Positions 9,739-19,204 of a stretch of 64,000 bases of DNA are shown piece after piece (position 1 is the first letter of the stretch; each line of letters starts with the position of its first letter). Origin of the DNA: Paenibacillus sp. P25. GTDB lineage: Bacteria > Bacillota > Bacilli > Paenibacillales > NBRC-103111. Location: the NCBI GenBank assembly GCA_024704175.1, contig CP085629.1:1240001-1304000 (forward strand). The letters run 5' to 3'. A program made the position numbers and the translations under genes. The notes under the pieces were generated by a model. The model was not told the origin of the DNA and did not search any database. It saw only the letters and a list, made by a program, of their open reading frames with translations.

Positions 9739-11121
9739 ATGAAGGACAAGCAGGTCTATTCGATCAAAGAGCTGAACCGGTTTATCAAAATGCTGCTGGA
9801 AGGCAATAATCGCCTGCAGGATGTTTGGGTGCGGGGCGAGATTTCCAACTTTACCCGCCACACGAGCGGTCATATGTATTTCACGTTGAAGGATGCGGAC
9901 AGCCGGCTGAAAAGCATCATGTTCGCCTCCTATAACCAGCGGCTCGCTTTTATCCCGAAGGAAGGCTCGAAAGTGCTGGCCTGCGGGAACATCTCGGTTT
10001 ATGAGCGGGACGGTCAGTACCAGTTTTATGTTACGCAGATGCAGCCGGACGGCATCGGCGACCTGTATCTGGCCTTCGAGCAGCTGAAGAAGAAGCTGGA
10101 AGCCGAGGGACTTTTCGCCGAAGCCCGTAAAAAGCCGCTTCCCCGCTTTCCCAAGGCGATCGGCGTCATCACTTCACCTACGGGAGCGGCGGTCCGCGAT
10201 ATCATCATCACACTGCAGAGACGATATCCATCGGTGCCGGTACTGCTTCATCCCGTACTCGTTCAGGGGACGCAGGCGGCGCCTTCGATTGTGAAGGCGA
10301 TCCGGACGATGAATGAGCTGAACGAGGTGGATGTGCTGATTGTCGGCCGTGGAGGCGGTTCGCTGGAAGAACTGTGGGCTTTCAATGAGGAAACGGTGGC
10401 AAGGGCCATAGCCGCTTCGCGCCTGCCCGTGATATCGGCCGTTGGCCATGAAACGGACTTCACCATCGCCGATTTCGTCGCCGATTTAAGGGCGGCTACG
10501 CCGACGGCGGTCGCCGAGCTGGCGGTTCCCCACCATCTGGAGCTGAAGCAGCAGATCGCTTACCTGCAGCAGCGACTGTATGCGGGGTTGTCCAAGCAGC
10601 TGCAGCAGAATAAAGAACGGCTGAGGCGCCTGCAGCGCTCGCCTTATCTTACGAACCCGCGCCGGCAGCTGCTGCTTCAACCCGCAGAACGGCTCGACCG
10701 GATGCGCGAGCTCTTGCAGTTTAAAATCCGCGATCGGCTGGCGAAATCCCAGGAGAAGCGGATGCGGCTGGAACGGCGACTCGCTTCCTTCAATCCGAAG
10801 GAGCAGGCGGTTTACTCGCGTAAACGGCTCAGCGCCGCGGAACGACAGCTGCGCCAATCGATGCAAACGCTGACGAGACATAAACAGCAGCAGCTGGTGT
10901 CAACCATACGGCATTTGGATGCCCTCAGTCCGCTGAAGATTATGCAGCGGGGCTACGGTCTTGTGTATGACGAGAGGGAAAAGCATCTGATCAAAACGGT
11001 TCAGCAGGTACAAATCGGGGATATTGTCAAATTGCGTTTAGTGGACGGACGGATTGATTGTCATGTTTGGTCCATGTCGATGGAGGAGAGGACAAATGAT
11101 AAATCAGGAGCCGACGCCTAG
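9739..11121 (+). CDS. xseA: Exodeoxyribonuclease VII large subunit
   Basis: 460 residues, intact. It has an N-terminal OB-fold nucleic-acid-binding domain ([24 protein letters not shown]), the catalytic core with [35 protein letters not shown] and [28 protein letters not shown]-like motifs, and a long coiled-coil C-terminus. It degrades single-stranded DNA with XseB. The ATG at 9739 is 6 bases after the folD stop; GTG 9730 overlapping that stop is possible. xseB overlaps its end. Confidence 0.95.
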   Translation: [460 protein letters not shown]

Positions 11122-11353
11122 CTTTGAAGAAGCGATGGATCAGCTTGAGCGGATCGTTGCGCAGCTCGAGAGCGGGGATGTGCCGCTGGAGAAAGCGATC
11201 GAGCTGTTTCAGGAAGGGATGAAGCTGTCCCAGTTGTGCGGACAGAAGCTGGAGCAGGTGGAACGTAAAATCGAGATCCTGCTCGAGCAGGACGGAAGCA
11301 TGGTCAAGAAGCCATTCCAACCGGGCAGCGAAGATAAAGGGGATTCCAGATAG
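11096..11353 (+). CDS. xseB: Exodeoxyribonuclease VII small subunit
   Basis: 85 residues with the XseB pattern: PSFEEAMDQLERIVAQLESGDVPLEKAIELFQEGMKL, a helical hairpin that binds the large subunit. The ATG at 11096 follows tggaggagagg and overlaps the 3' end of xseA by 26 bases, suggesting translational coupling. The next gene, ispA, starts immediately after its stop. Confidence 0.94.
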   Translation: MINQEPTPSFEEAMDQLERIVAQLESGDVPLEKAIELFQEGMKLSQLCGQKLEQVERKIEILLEQDGSMVKKPFQPGSEDKGDSR

Positions 11354-12259
11354 ATGAACAGCCAGACCGGCATAGAAGCATACATTCAAGAATATGCGGC
11401 ATGGATCGAACGGGAGCTGCGGCAGTCTCTGCCAGGCGCGTGGCCGATTCCGGACGAGCTCCGGGAATCGATGATGTACTCCTTGATGGCCGGGGGAAAA
11501 GGCTGCGTCCGATTCTTGTCCTGGCGGCGGCGGAGGCGCTGGGAGGAAATCTTGAGGCGGCACTACCCGCTGCACTTGCGGTCGAAATGATCCATACCTA
11601 CTCGCTGATCCATGACGATCTGCCGGCGATGGATAATGATGATTTCCGCCGCGGCAAGCCGACGAACCACAAGGTATTCGGCGAGGCGATGGCGATCCTG
11701 GCGGGAGATGCGCTCGCTGACGCATGCATTCTTTACACTCGTTCAGGCTTACCGCCGGCACGGCGTAGCTCCCGATCGGATCGCGGATTTGGTGGAGGAG
11801 CTTTCGCGTCTGGCGGGTGCGCCCGGCATGGTCGGGGACAAGCCGCCGATATGAAGGGAGAGCAGGGCCTCACCCGAATCGAAGAGCTGGAATTCATCCA
11901 TCTGCACAAAACGAGCGATCTGATTGTCTTCTCGCTGAAAGCGGGAGGCCGGATCGCCGGGGCGACCGATGCGCAGCTTGAAGCGCTGGAACGGTTTGGA
12001 ACGTGTGTAGGGCTTGCTTTTCAAATCCAGGACGACATCTTGGATTTGGTCGGGGACGAACAGAAGCTGGGCAAGCCGGTTCAAAGCGATGTCAAGCAGC
12101 AGAAGGTGACGTATCCTTATTTTATCGGAATCGACGCATCGCGCGCCAAGGTGGAAGATTTGACCCGCGAAGCCAAGACGGCTCTTGTTCAAGGCGGAAT
12201 CGCCCGGCCGCGGCTGGTCGCTGGAGCTGGCGGATTATTTGCTTAACCGCGATCATTAG
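11354..12259 (+). CDS. ispA: Farnesyl diphosphate (polyprenyl) synthase (several frameshifts)
   Basis: Joined over at least four frame changes (about 11502, 11716, 11833 and 12195), this is a full-length short-chain trans-prenyl synthase. It keeps YSLIHDDLPAMDNDDFRRGKPTNHK (first Asp-rich motif) and FQIQDDILDLVGD (second motif), and ends LADYLLNRDH. At 11502 one A is missing from GGKRLRP; at 11833 one G is missing from MVGGQAADMKGEQGL. It condenses isopentenyl and dimethylallyl diphosphate to farnesyl diphosphate. OLE RNA follows, then dxs, another isoprenoid gene. The many breaks in an essential gene point to sequence error. Confidence 0.9.
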
Positions 12260-12295
12260 CTTGCAGCGGCACGATCCTTTTGTGCCAGGTACTAT

Positions 12296-12324
12296 TTGAG
12301 CGGATAACGGGCCTATGCTATAAT
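12296..12324 (+). promoter_or_regulatory. SigA-type promoter of OLE RNA
   Basis: TTGAGC (12296-12301), 17-base spacer, TATAAT (12319-12324). Predicted start is near 12331, a few bases before the first paired segment of the RNA. It indicates that OLE RNA can be made independently of the upstream nusB-ispA genes. Confidence 0.75.
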
Positions 12325-12330
12325 GACCTC

Positions 12331-12990
12331 AAGCATAGAGCCGGGTGGTGCAGTATTCTAGTCGGTCCGACATCTTGAAGGCGGGCCTAAAAATTCGCCG
12401 AAGGGCACATCGATGAAGTTCCTGGTGTTGGCTTCTGACGCCCAGTCGGGGGCTGATGCTGGGAGTTAAGGTCGGAGGGCGATCCGCAATGGCATGCGGG
12501 CGTTGACCCTCCTTCCGCGGAGGCCCAAGTGCGTGGTTATGCCGTCACCGTGCGGCAGGCTACGGCTTGGGGTATGAACCTGCATGGCGAGTCTCACCTG
12601 CGGGGCGAACGGCTAACAACCGCCGCCCGTGCTAAAACGGCTTGCGTGCAGCGTAGCCTGCCTTGAGTGAGTCCGAGGGGATTGCAGAAAAGAGGAGCTT
12701 CGGGTTTTCGGCCAAAAACGCGAAGCGCCGGTTGCTGCATGAAACCTGACTTGCAAAAGAGGCTAAGGGATGGTTCAGGACTGTTCTGGGAAAACCTCTA
12801 GACTGTTCACGATCGTGAGGCTCTCCGGGGATTATAGTGTGGACTAAGTGGTAATCCAGTCTGATGTCCGGCGACGGCGTCAAGGCTGTCCTAAAGGGAA
12901 ACCGCCTTCCCGGCGACGGGAGGGAGACGGCTTGGGAAAACCTACTGGACCTAAGCCACAGCGTTTACTCGGAAAGCCGCCACCCGATTT
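12331..12990 (+). ncRNA. ole: OLE RNA (ornate large extremophilic RNA)
   Basis: About 650 bases without a plausible gene, between ispA and a gene for an OapA-type protein, followed by dxs. This is the arrangement known for OLE RNA in Bacillus halodurans and relatives. The ends pair: CGGGTGG (12342-12348) with CCACCCG (12980-12986). Many internal complementary segments are visible, such as ggagggcgatccgc / gggcgttgaccctcc (about 12475-12512) and cttcgggttttcggccaaaaacgcgaag (about 12699-12726). A strong promoter precedes it. OLE RNA forms a membrane-associated complex with OapA and is linked to tolerance of cold, alcohols and Mg2+. I recognise it by context, length and structure, without a covariance search. 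Confidence 0.88.
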
Positions 12991-13008
12991 TAGAGGAGAA
13001 AATCGTTC

Positions 13009-13650
13009 GTGTCGATGAAATTTTCCATCAAGCACTCCATGAAATGGAGTATTTTTATATCCTGCATGACGTTTATCATGGCCTCCGTATTTACCGTCAC
13101 TTCGACGGCGCTGCTCGAAGGCTTTCCTTGGGGAATCGGCATGCTGATCGTCATCTTTCTGATCGCGAACGGTATTTTTTTCGATATTCTGGGGCTTGCG
13201 GCGCCGGCGGCGAACGAAACGCCCTTCCATGCGATGGCCTCCAAAAAAATACACGGCTCGCGGCAGGCCATCTTCATCGTACGCAACGCCGACCGTTTCT
13301 CCAATTTCTGCAACGACGTGATCGGCGACATTTCGGGGGTCATCAGCGGTGCGGCCGGGGCGCTTGTCGTGCTGAAGCCGCTGGCCGGCCTGCCGGAAGG
13401 CGGCGAGTCGCTGCGTACTGTGGTCAGTGTCGTGTTTACCGCGATGGTGTCGGCACTGACCGTCGGAGGCAAAGCGATGGGGAAATCATTCGCCATTCAT
13501 TACTCGACTTCTATCGTTCTTTTTATCGGCAAGCTGTTTTATTTTGCAGAGCATCGGCTCGGCATCAGGCTTTTTTCAACGAAACGAAAAAAATCTACCC
13601 ATGGAAAGCGAGGGAACAAGCATGCTGCTCGAACAAATACGACAGCCTGA
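13009..13650 (+). CDS. oapA: OLE-associated protein A (OapA), membrane protein
   Basis: 213 residues with about four hydrophobic segments (roughly residues 12-32, 40-62, 110-128 and 140-160). The DVIGD sequence (about residue 104) fits the conserved DxxxD motif of OapA, which binds OLE RNA and brings it to the membrane. The GTG at 13009 follows tagaggag (12990-12997); the ATG at 13015 is the alternative. It starts about 20 bases after OLE RNA ends. Its basic tail overlaps the start of dxs by 29 bases in another frame, so the last residues may be affected by a sequence error. Confidence 0.88.
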   Translation: MSMKFSIKHSMKWSIFISCMTFIMASVFTVTSTALLEGFPWGIGMLIVIFLIANGIFFDILGLAAPAANETPFHAMASKKIHGSRQAIFIVRNADRFSNFCNDVIGDISGVISGAAGALVVLKPLAGLPEGGESLRTVVSVVFTAMVSALTVGGKAMGKSFAIHYSTSIVLFIGKLFYFAEHRLGIRLFSTKRKKSTHGKRGNKHAARTNTTA

Positions 13651-15507
13651 GGACATTAAGCATCTGACGGTTGACCAGCTGGAGCAACTCGCTCAGGAAA
13701 TCAGGCTGTTTCTGATCGAGAAGCTTTCGGTTACCGGCGGTCACCTCGCGCCAAACCTTGGTGTTGTCGAGTTAACGATCGCGATGCATTACTTGTTTGA
13801 CAGTCCGAAGGACAAATTTATTTTTGATGTGGGCCATCAATCTTACGTTCATAAAATTTTAACCGGGCGCATGGACCGGTTTGATACGCTCCGGAAGTAC
13901 AAAGGGCTCTGCGGCTTCGTCAAACGGTCGGAGAGCGAGCACGACGTATGGGAAGCGGGTCACAGCAGCACTTCGCTGTCCGCTGCGATGGGCATGGCGG
14001 TAGCCCGGGATTTGAAGGGTGAATCGAACCGTGTCATTGCGATGATCGGGGACGGCGCTTTGACCGGCGGTATGGCGCTGGAAGCGCTCAATCATATCGG
14101 TCATGAGAAACGCAACCTCATGGTCATTCTGAACGACAATGAAATGTCGATCGCACCGAATGTCGGCGCGCTGCACAATTATCTAGGGAAGATCCGTTCC
14201 GACAAGCATTACGTGAAAGCGAAGGAAGAATTCGAATATCTGATCAAGAAGATTCCGGCGATCGGCGGGACGCTGGCCAAAACGGCCGAGCGGCTCAAAG
14301 ACGCGCTGAAATATATGGTAGTTAGCGGCGTTTGGTTTGAAGAGCTGGGCCTCACTTATCTCGGTCCGGTGGATGGCCATAACCTTCCGCCGCTTCTCGA
14401 AACGCTTCGGCAGGCTGATAAAGTGCAGGGCCCTGTGCTGGTGCATGTGGTGACGCTCAAAGGCAAGGGCTATTCTCCGGCGGAGGCGGATGCGCATAAG
14501 TGGCACGGCATCAGTCCTTACAAGATTGAATCCGGACAGGTGCTGAAAACCGTCGGGCCTCCGATGTACACCGAGGTGTTCGGTCAGACGTTAATCGAGC
14601 TGGCCGAGCAGGATCCCCGGATTGTTGCGATTACTCCGGCCATGCCGGCCGGCTCGGGGCTCATGAAATTCGCCGACCGGTTCCCGAAACGGATGTTTGA
14701 CGTCGGTATAGCCGAGCAGCATGCGGCGACCTTCTCCGCAGCCCTTGCGGAAGAAGGGATGAAGCCGGTGTTCGCCGTCTATTCCACCTTCCTGCAGCGG
14801 GCTTACGACCAGGTGGTGCACGACATATGCCGGGCGAACCTGAACGTGATGTTTGCCATTGACCGTGCCGGCTTTGTCGGTCCGGACGGGGAAACGCACC
14901 AAGGGGTATACGATATCGCTTATCTTCGCAGCATCCCGAATATGGTGCTGATGATGCCGAAGGACGAGAACGAGCTGCGGCATATGATGAAAACGGCGGT
15001 CGAGTATAACGACGGTCCGATTGCCGTTCGTTACCCGCGCATTAACGGGGTTGGCGTACCGATCGACGATGTGATGAAGCCGATCCCGATCGGCGGCTGG
15101 GAAGTGCTTCGTAACGGCGATTATGCAGCCATCCTGGCGATGGGGCCGATGATTCCGGTAGCCATGGCGGTCGCCGAAGCGATGGGCAAGGAAGGCAAGC
15201 AGGTCCGCGTCATCAATGCCAGATTCATTAAGCCGATGGACGAAGCCATGCTGCTGCAGCTGGCCAAAGAGGAAATCCCGATCATAACGCTCGAGGAAGG
15301 GGCACAGATGGGGGGTTCGGGAGCGGGGTTATGGAATTCTACTCCAGCCAGAACCTGCTCAGCATGCGGGTGAAGATCATCGGCGTTCCCGACTATTTCG
15401 TCGAGCACGGCTCCGTACAGGAGCAGCGGCAGGAAACGGGTCTTACGCCGGAGCGTTTGATCACCGAGCTTAAGGCGCTTATTCCGCGCAAACGGCGGCG
15501 AGCATAA
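13622..15507 (+). CDS. dxs: 1-deoxy-D-xylulose-5-phosphate synthase (one frameshift)
   Basis: About 628 residues. Conserved parts include [16 protein letters not shown], the thiamine diphosphate site [15 protein letters not shown]...ILNDNEMSI, and the C-terminal [19 protein letters not shown]. One G is missing near 15334: restoring it gives [15 protein letters not shown] and a continuous frame to the TAA at 15505-15507. It makes DXP from pyruvate and glyceraldehyde-3-phosphate, the first step of the MEP isoprenoid pathway. The ATG at 13622 follows gaggg and overlaps oapA. It is functionally paired with ispA upstream. Confidence 0.95.
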
Positions 15508-15525
15508 CAACGTTAGGAGATCTTT

Positions 15526-16359
15526 ATGGCGTCGGACAAAGAAAGATTGGATATCCTGCTCGTCGAGCAGGGTTTCTACGAAACCCGCGAGAAAGCGAAG
15601 ACGGCATTAATGGCGGGCCTTGTACTGGTGGAGGGCGAGCCCGTGGATAAGGCGGGGACGAAAATCCCGCGAACCGCACGGATTCAAGTGAAAGGCGCGC
15701 TCCACCCCTATGTCAGCCGCGGTGGACTCAAGCTGGAGAAGGCGCTTAAGGTATTCGGCATTGATTTGAACGGCGTCACGATGCTGGATATCGGTGCCTC
15801 TACGGGCGGGTTCACGGATTGCGCTCTGCAGAACGGAGCCCAGTACGTATATGCCGTAGACGTCGGCTACAACCAGCTCGACTGGTCTCTGCGAAGCGAT
15901 CCGCGGGTATGTGTGATGGAGCGGACCAACTTTCGCTACATGCAGCCCGGCGATCTGCCGGGGCCGGCTCCTGCTTTTGCCTCCATCGATGTCTCGTTCA
16001 TCTCGCTTAAGCTGATTTTGCCTCCGCTGAAGGAGCCGCTGGCTCCCCCGGGACGCGTGGTCGCTCTGGTCAAGCCCCAGTTCGAGGCCGGTCGGGAGAA
16101 GGTGCCCAAAACCGGGGTGGTGAAGGAGCCCCAGGTTCACCGCGAGGTGCTGCAGCAGGTGCTGGAATTCGCGGCCGAGACCGGCTTTGCGATTGAAGGA
16201 TTGACTTACTCGCCGATCAAAGGCGGGGAAGGCAATATCGAGTTCCTCGCTTATTTGTCGCTGTCCGGAACGCAGCAGCTTGCTGCAAGTGAACTTCACA
16301 ACCTGATCGATCAAGTCGTTCAAGAGTCGCAAAGCATGCAGAACTCATCCAACGGATGA
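15526..16359 (+). CDS. tlyA: TlyA family rRNA (cytidine-2'-O)-methyltransferase
   Basis: 277 residues, intact. An N-terminal S4 RNA-binding domain (RLDILLVEQGFYETREKAKTALMAGLVLVEG) is followed by an FtsJ-like methyltransferase domain: VTMLDIGASTGGFTDCALQNGA (SAM loop), DVSFISLKLILPPL, and ALVKPQFEAGREKVPKTGVV. It probably methylates 2'-hydroxyls in rRNA (hemolysin A family, YqxC). It lies 18 bases after dxs; its stop is within a terminator hairpin. Confidence 0.92.
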   Translation: MASDKERLDILLVEQGFYETREKAKTALMAGLVLVEGEPVDKAGTKIPRTARIQVKGALHPYVSRGGLKLEKALKVFGIDLNGVTMLDIGASTGGFTDCALQNGAQYVYAVDVGYNQLDWSLRSDPRVCVMERTNFRYMQPGDLPGPAPAFASIDVSFISLKLILPPLKEPLAPPGRVVALVKPQFEAGREKVPKTGVVKEPQVHREVLQQVLEFAAETGFAIEGLTYSPIKGGEGNIEFLAYLSLSGTQQLAASELHNLIDQVVQESQSMQNSSNG

Positions 16360-16377
16360 GTTTTTTGTGTTTTTTGG
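16343..16377 (+). terminator. Terminator overlapping the tlyA end
   Basis: CTCATCC-aac-GGATGAG followed by a T-rich run (ttttttgtgtttttt). The left arm lies in the last codons of tlyA. It ends the long nusB-to-tlyA unit. Confidence 0.8.
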
Positions 16378-16422
16378 AGGAGATCAGAGGCGCCGGCTCG
16401 AATACTATCGTGAGGTGATGCG

Positions 16423-16892
16423 ATGCAGAACGGGGATGGCTTGGTGGTTGTACTGATTCTCTTGGTCCTTGGAATTTGGGGCTATGCGTATGCACGCAGT
16501 AAAATGAGGGAAACACTTGAGCAGGAGCCGCCCCCGACTGGATCATGGACGACGAGGTTCCCGAGGACGAGAATACGGCTTTACTGGAGAATAAGGGCTA
16601 TACCGTACTTAGCGGAAAGAAGAGAATACCGGTTCATATTGCCGTAGGAAGCAAGGAAACTTTGCAAAGCAGGCTGTTTCTCGATTATATTGTAGAAAAA
16701 GATGATAAGCTTTACGCCGTCAAGACGGCGAAGGAACGTAAGCCGCTCGAAATGACGGGAAGCGCCGTTCGCGAACGTTTGCTTATTTATCAATTGTTGA
16801 TTCCGGAGGCGGCCGGCGTTCTATATATAGACGCAGCCAACGGACGGGTTGACCGTTTTGAATTTCAATTGATTTACGACGAGGAAGAGTAA
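16423..16892 (+). CDS. Uncharacterised membrane-anchored protein (one frameshift)
   Basis: About 156 residues once one C is restored in the C run near 16534 (giving [14 protein letters not shown]). An N-terminal membrane helix (residues about 6-22) is followed by an acidic spacer and a soluble domain: [25 protein letters not shown], then [21 protein letters not shown]. The strand-turn-strand-helix order resembles PD-(D/E)XK nuclease-fold proteins, but the catalytic acidic residue before the lysine is not clear, so activity is doubtful. It sits between tlyA and argR, where several spore-formers have a small unknown gene. Confidence 0.7.
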
Positions 16893-16923
16893 GCTTGGTC
16901 TTTATAACCGCAGGGAGGATGCC

Positions 16924-17373
16924 ATGAAGGCTCAGAGACACATTAAAATTCGGGAACTGGTGACAAATCATGAAATCGAAACACAGGACGAGCTGGTGGA
17001 GCAGCTCCGGGCCGCCGGCTTCCATGTGACCCAGGCGACCATATCGCGGGATATCAAGGAAATGCACTTGATGAAGGTGCCGCTCGATGACGGGCGCTAC
17101 AAATATTCAATGCCGGCGGATCAGCGCTACAACCCCCTTCAGCGGCTGAGACGGGCGCTCAACGACCATTTCGTTCATATCGATTACACCGAGAACTTGG
17201 TGGTGCTGAAGAGCCTGCCCGGGACGGCCAATGCCATAGCGGCACTTATCGACAGCCTGGAATGGAATGAAATTATGGGAACGATCAGCGGAGACGATAC
17301 GATCCTCATCATCTGCCGGACCAAAGAGCAGAGCGGTGACGTGGTCGGCCAAATTTTAGGGATGCTCAGTTAA
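16924..17373 (+). CDS. argR: Arginine repressor ArgR/AhrC
   Basis: 149 residues, the standard length. It has an N-terminal winged helix ([23 protein letters not shown] DNA recognition segment) and a C-terminal oligomerisation and arginine-binding domain ([29 protein letters not shown]). It represses arginine synthesis and activates catabolism when arginine is bound. The ATG at 16924 follows cagggagg. The tlyA-argR-recN-spoIVB-spo0A order is typical of Bacillales. Confidence 0.96.
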   Translation: MKAQRHIKIRELVTNHEIETQDELVEQLRAAGFHVTQATISRDIKEMHLMKVPLDDGRYKYSMPADQRYNPLQRLRRALNDHFVHIDYTENLVVLKSLPGTANAIAALIDSLEWNEIMGTISGDDTILIICRTKEQSGDVVGQILGMLS

Positions 17374-17399
17374 CGAAGTTTTGAAAAAAGAGGTGCGCT

Positions 17400-19097
17400 A
17401 TGCTGCTGGAATTGTCCATCCGCCACTTGGCGGTCATAGAACATGTGGAGCTGCAATGCCGAAACGGGTTTCATGTCCTAACCGGGGAAACGGGAGCGGG
17501 CAAATCGATCATTATCGATGCCTTGAGCCTCATTGCCGGAGGGCGCAGTTCTTCGGATCTCGTCCGTTACGGAAGCGACAAGGCGTCGATCGAGGCGCTG
17601 TTTCAAATCAGCGGGGATCATCCGGTTTGGCCGGTTTTATCCAAGGCAGGTATAGAAGCGGACCCGGAGGAGCATCTTATTATCCGCAGGGAAATTACGG
17701 CGCAGGGAAAAAGCACGAGCCGGATCAACGGTCAGCTCGTCAATTTGGCGCTGCTGAAGGAGGTCGGCGAGTGGCTGGTCAATATCCACGGACAGCATGA
17801 GCATCAATCGCTGTTTAACGTGGATGAGCACATCCACTGGCTCGATTTGTTCGGCGAAGCCGAGATTACGCCTTTGAAGAGTGCATATCAGGCGGTTTAT
17901 GATGAATATCAGGCGGTCCGCAAGCAGGTGCGTGAGCTGGAGGAGACCAGCAAGCAGGCGCTGCAGATGCTTGATTTATACCGCTTCCAAGTGGAGGAGA
18001 TCAGCGCAGCCAAGCTGAAGCCCGGAGAAGATGAGGCACTCGGTGAAGAGAAGCGGAAGCTTGCCAATGCGGAGAGGCTCTTTCAAAGCGCCGCAGACGC
18101 TTACGATCTTCTGTACGGGGAAGCAAGGGGCTGGATTCGGTCAGCCGCGCGATGAACAAGCTGCAGGATATTGCGGGATTGGATCCGGCCAAGCTGCAGC
18201 CGCTTCTCGAGCAAGTGCAGAGCGCTTATTATCAGCTGGAGGATGCTGCGTACCAGGTGCGCGATTACCGGGATGAAATCGAATTCAACCCGTCGCGGCT
18301 TGATTTTATCGAACAGCGTCTGGATACGATTGCTTCGCTGCGCCGAAAGTACGGGGAGACGGTACAGGACATCCTGGCTTATCTTGCAAAGATCCAGAAA
18401 GAGCTGGATTTGATCGAAAATAAAGATGAAGCGCTGCAAAAGCTGCAGCAGCAGGAAGAAGCGCTGCGGAGCCGGCTGGTAAAACGCGGGGCTGAGCTGA
18501 CGGAACAAAGAGCGGCCGTAGCGGAACGGCTTGCGGCGGAAATCGTCGCCGAGCTGCGCGATTTACATATGGAACGAACGCAGTTTAAAGTTCAGATCGA
18601 TCCGCGCCGGAGGACCGCTTTACCCGTGAAGGCAGGGACCAGGTGGAGTTCATGATTTCCGCCAACCCGGGGAGCCGCTGCGCTCCTTAAGCAAAATCGC
18701 CTCAGGCGGGGAAATTTCCCGCGTGATGCTGGCGCTGAAATCGATTTTCTCCCGGGTGGACCGGATTCCGGTGCTGGTGTTCGACGAGGTCGATACGGGA
18801 GTCAGCGGCCGGGCGGCCCAGGCGATTGCCGAGAAAATGTCCCGTTTATCCCGCGGTCGCCAAGTGTTCTCGATCACCCATTTGCCTCAAGTGGCCTGTA
18901 TGGCGGACGTACATTATTTAATTCATAAGACGACGGACGGAGATCGCACTTATACGAACGTAGAAGCTTTAAGCGATACGGGACGAATCCATGAGCTGGC
19001 CCGGATGTTGGGCGGAGTGGAGGTTACGGATAAGACGCTGCAGCACGCTCAAGAAATGCTGGACCTGGCAAATGACAAGAAAGCAAGGATGGACTGA
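17400..19097 (+). CDS. recN: DNA repair protein RecN (three frameshifts)
   Basis: About 566 residues. It is an SMC-like ATPase: Walker A GETGAGKS (about residue 31), long coiled coils, then ABC signature SGGEISRVMLALK and Walker B VLVFDEVDTGVSG near the C-terminus. Frame changes lie near 18125, 18612 and 18670; at the first and third one G is missing from a G run (EARGLDSVSRAMN and NPGEPLRSLSKIASGGE are restored). RecN acts early in double-strand break repair. ATG at 17400 follows aaaagaggtg. Confidence 0.94.
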
Positions 19098-19204
19098 CGC
19101 TCGTGGGAGCATTTTGGAGTTATAAAACGAAATGTCGGGGGTTAACTTAAGGGTACACCAACGGCGGTATTACCGAAGCGAATGCAGGTCCCGGGCACGT
19201 AGGG

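Noticed and set aside
11354..12259. ispA as a decayed pseudogene
   Set aside because: All catalytic motifs are intact and the breaks are single-base, as in many other essential genes here, so sequence error is the better explanation.
12298..12309. Sequence gagcggataac resembling half of the lac operator
   Set aside because: It is a short chance match inside the OLE promoter spacer; there is no second half-site and no LacI-family gene in the window.
12632..13254. Open frames on both strands across the end of OLE RNA and oapA
   Set aside because: They lack ribosome-binding sites and family resemblance, and overlap a conserved structured RNA and an identified gene.
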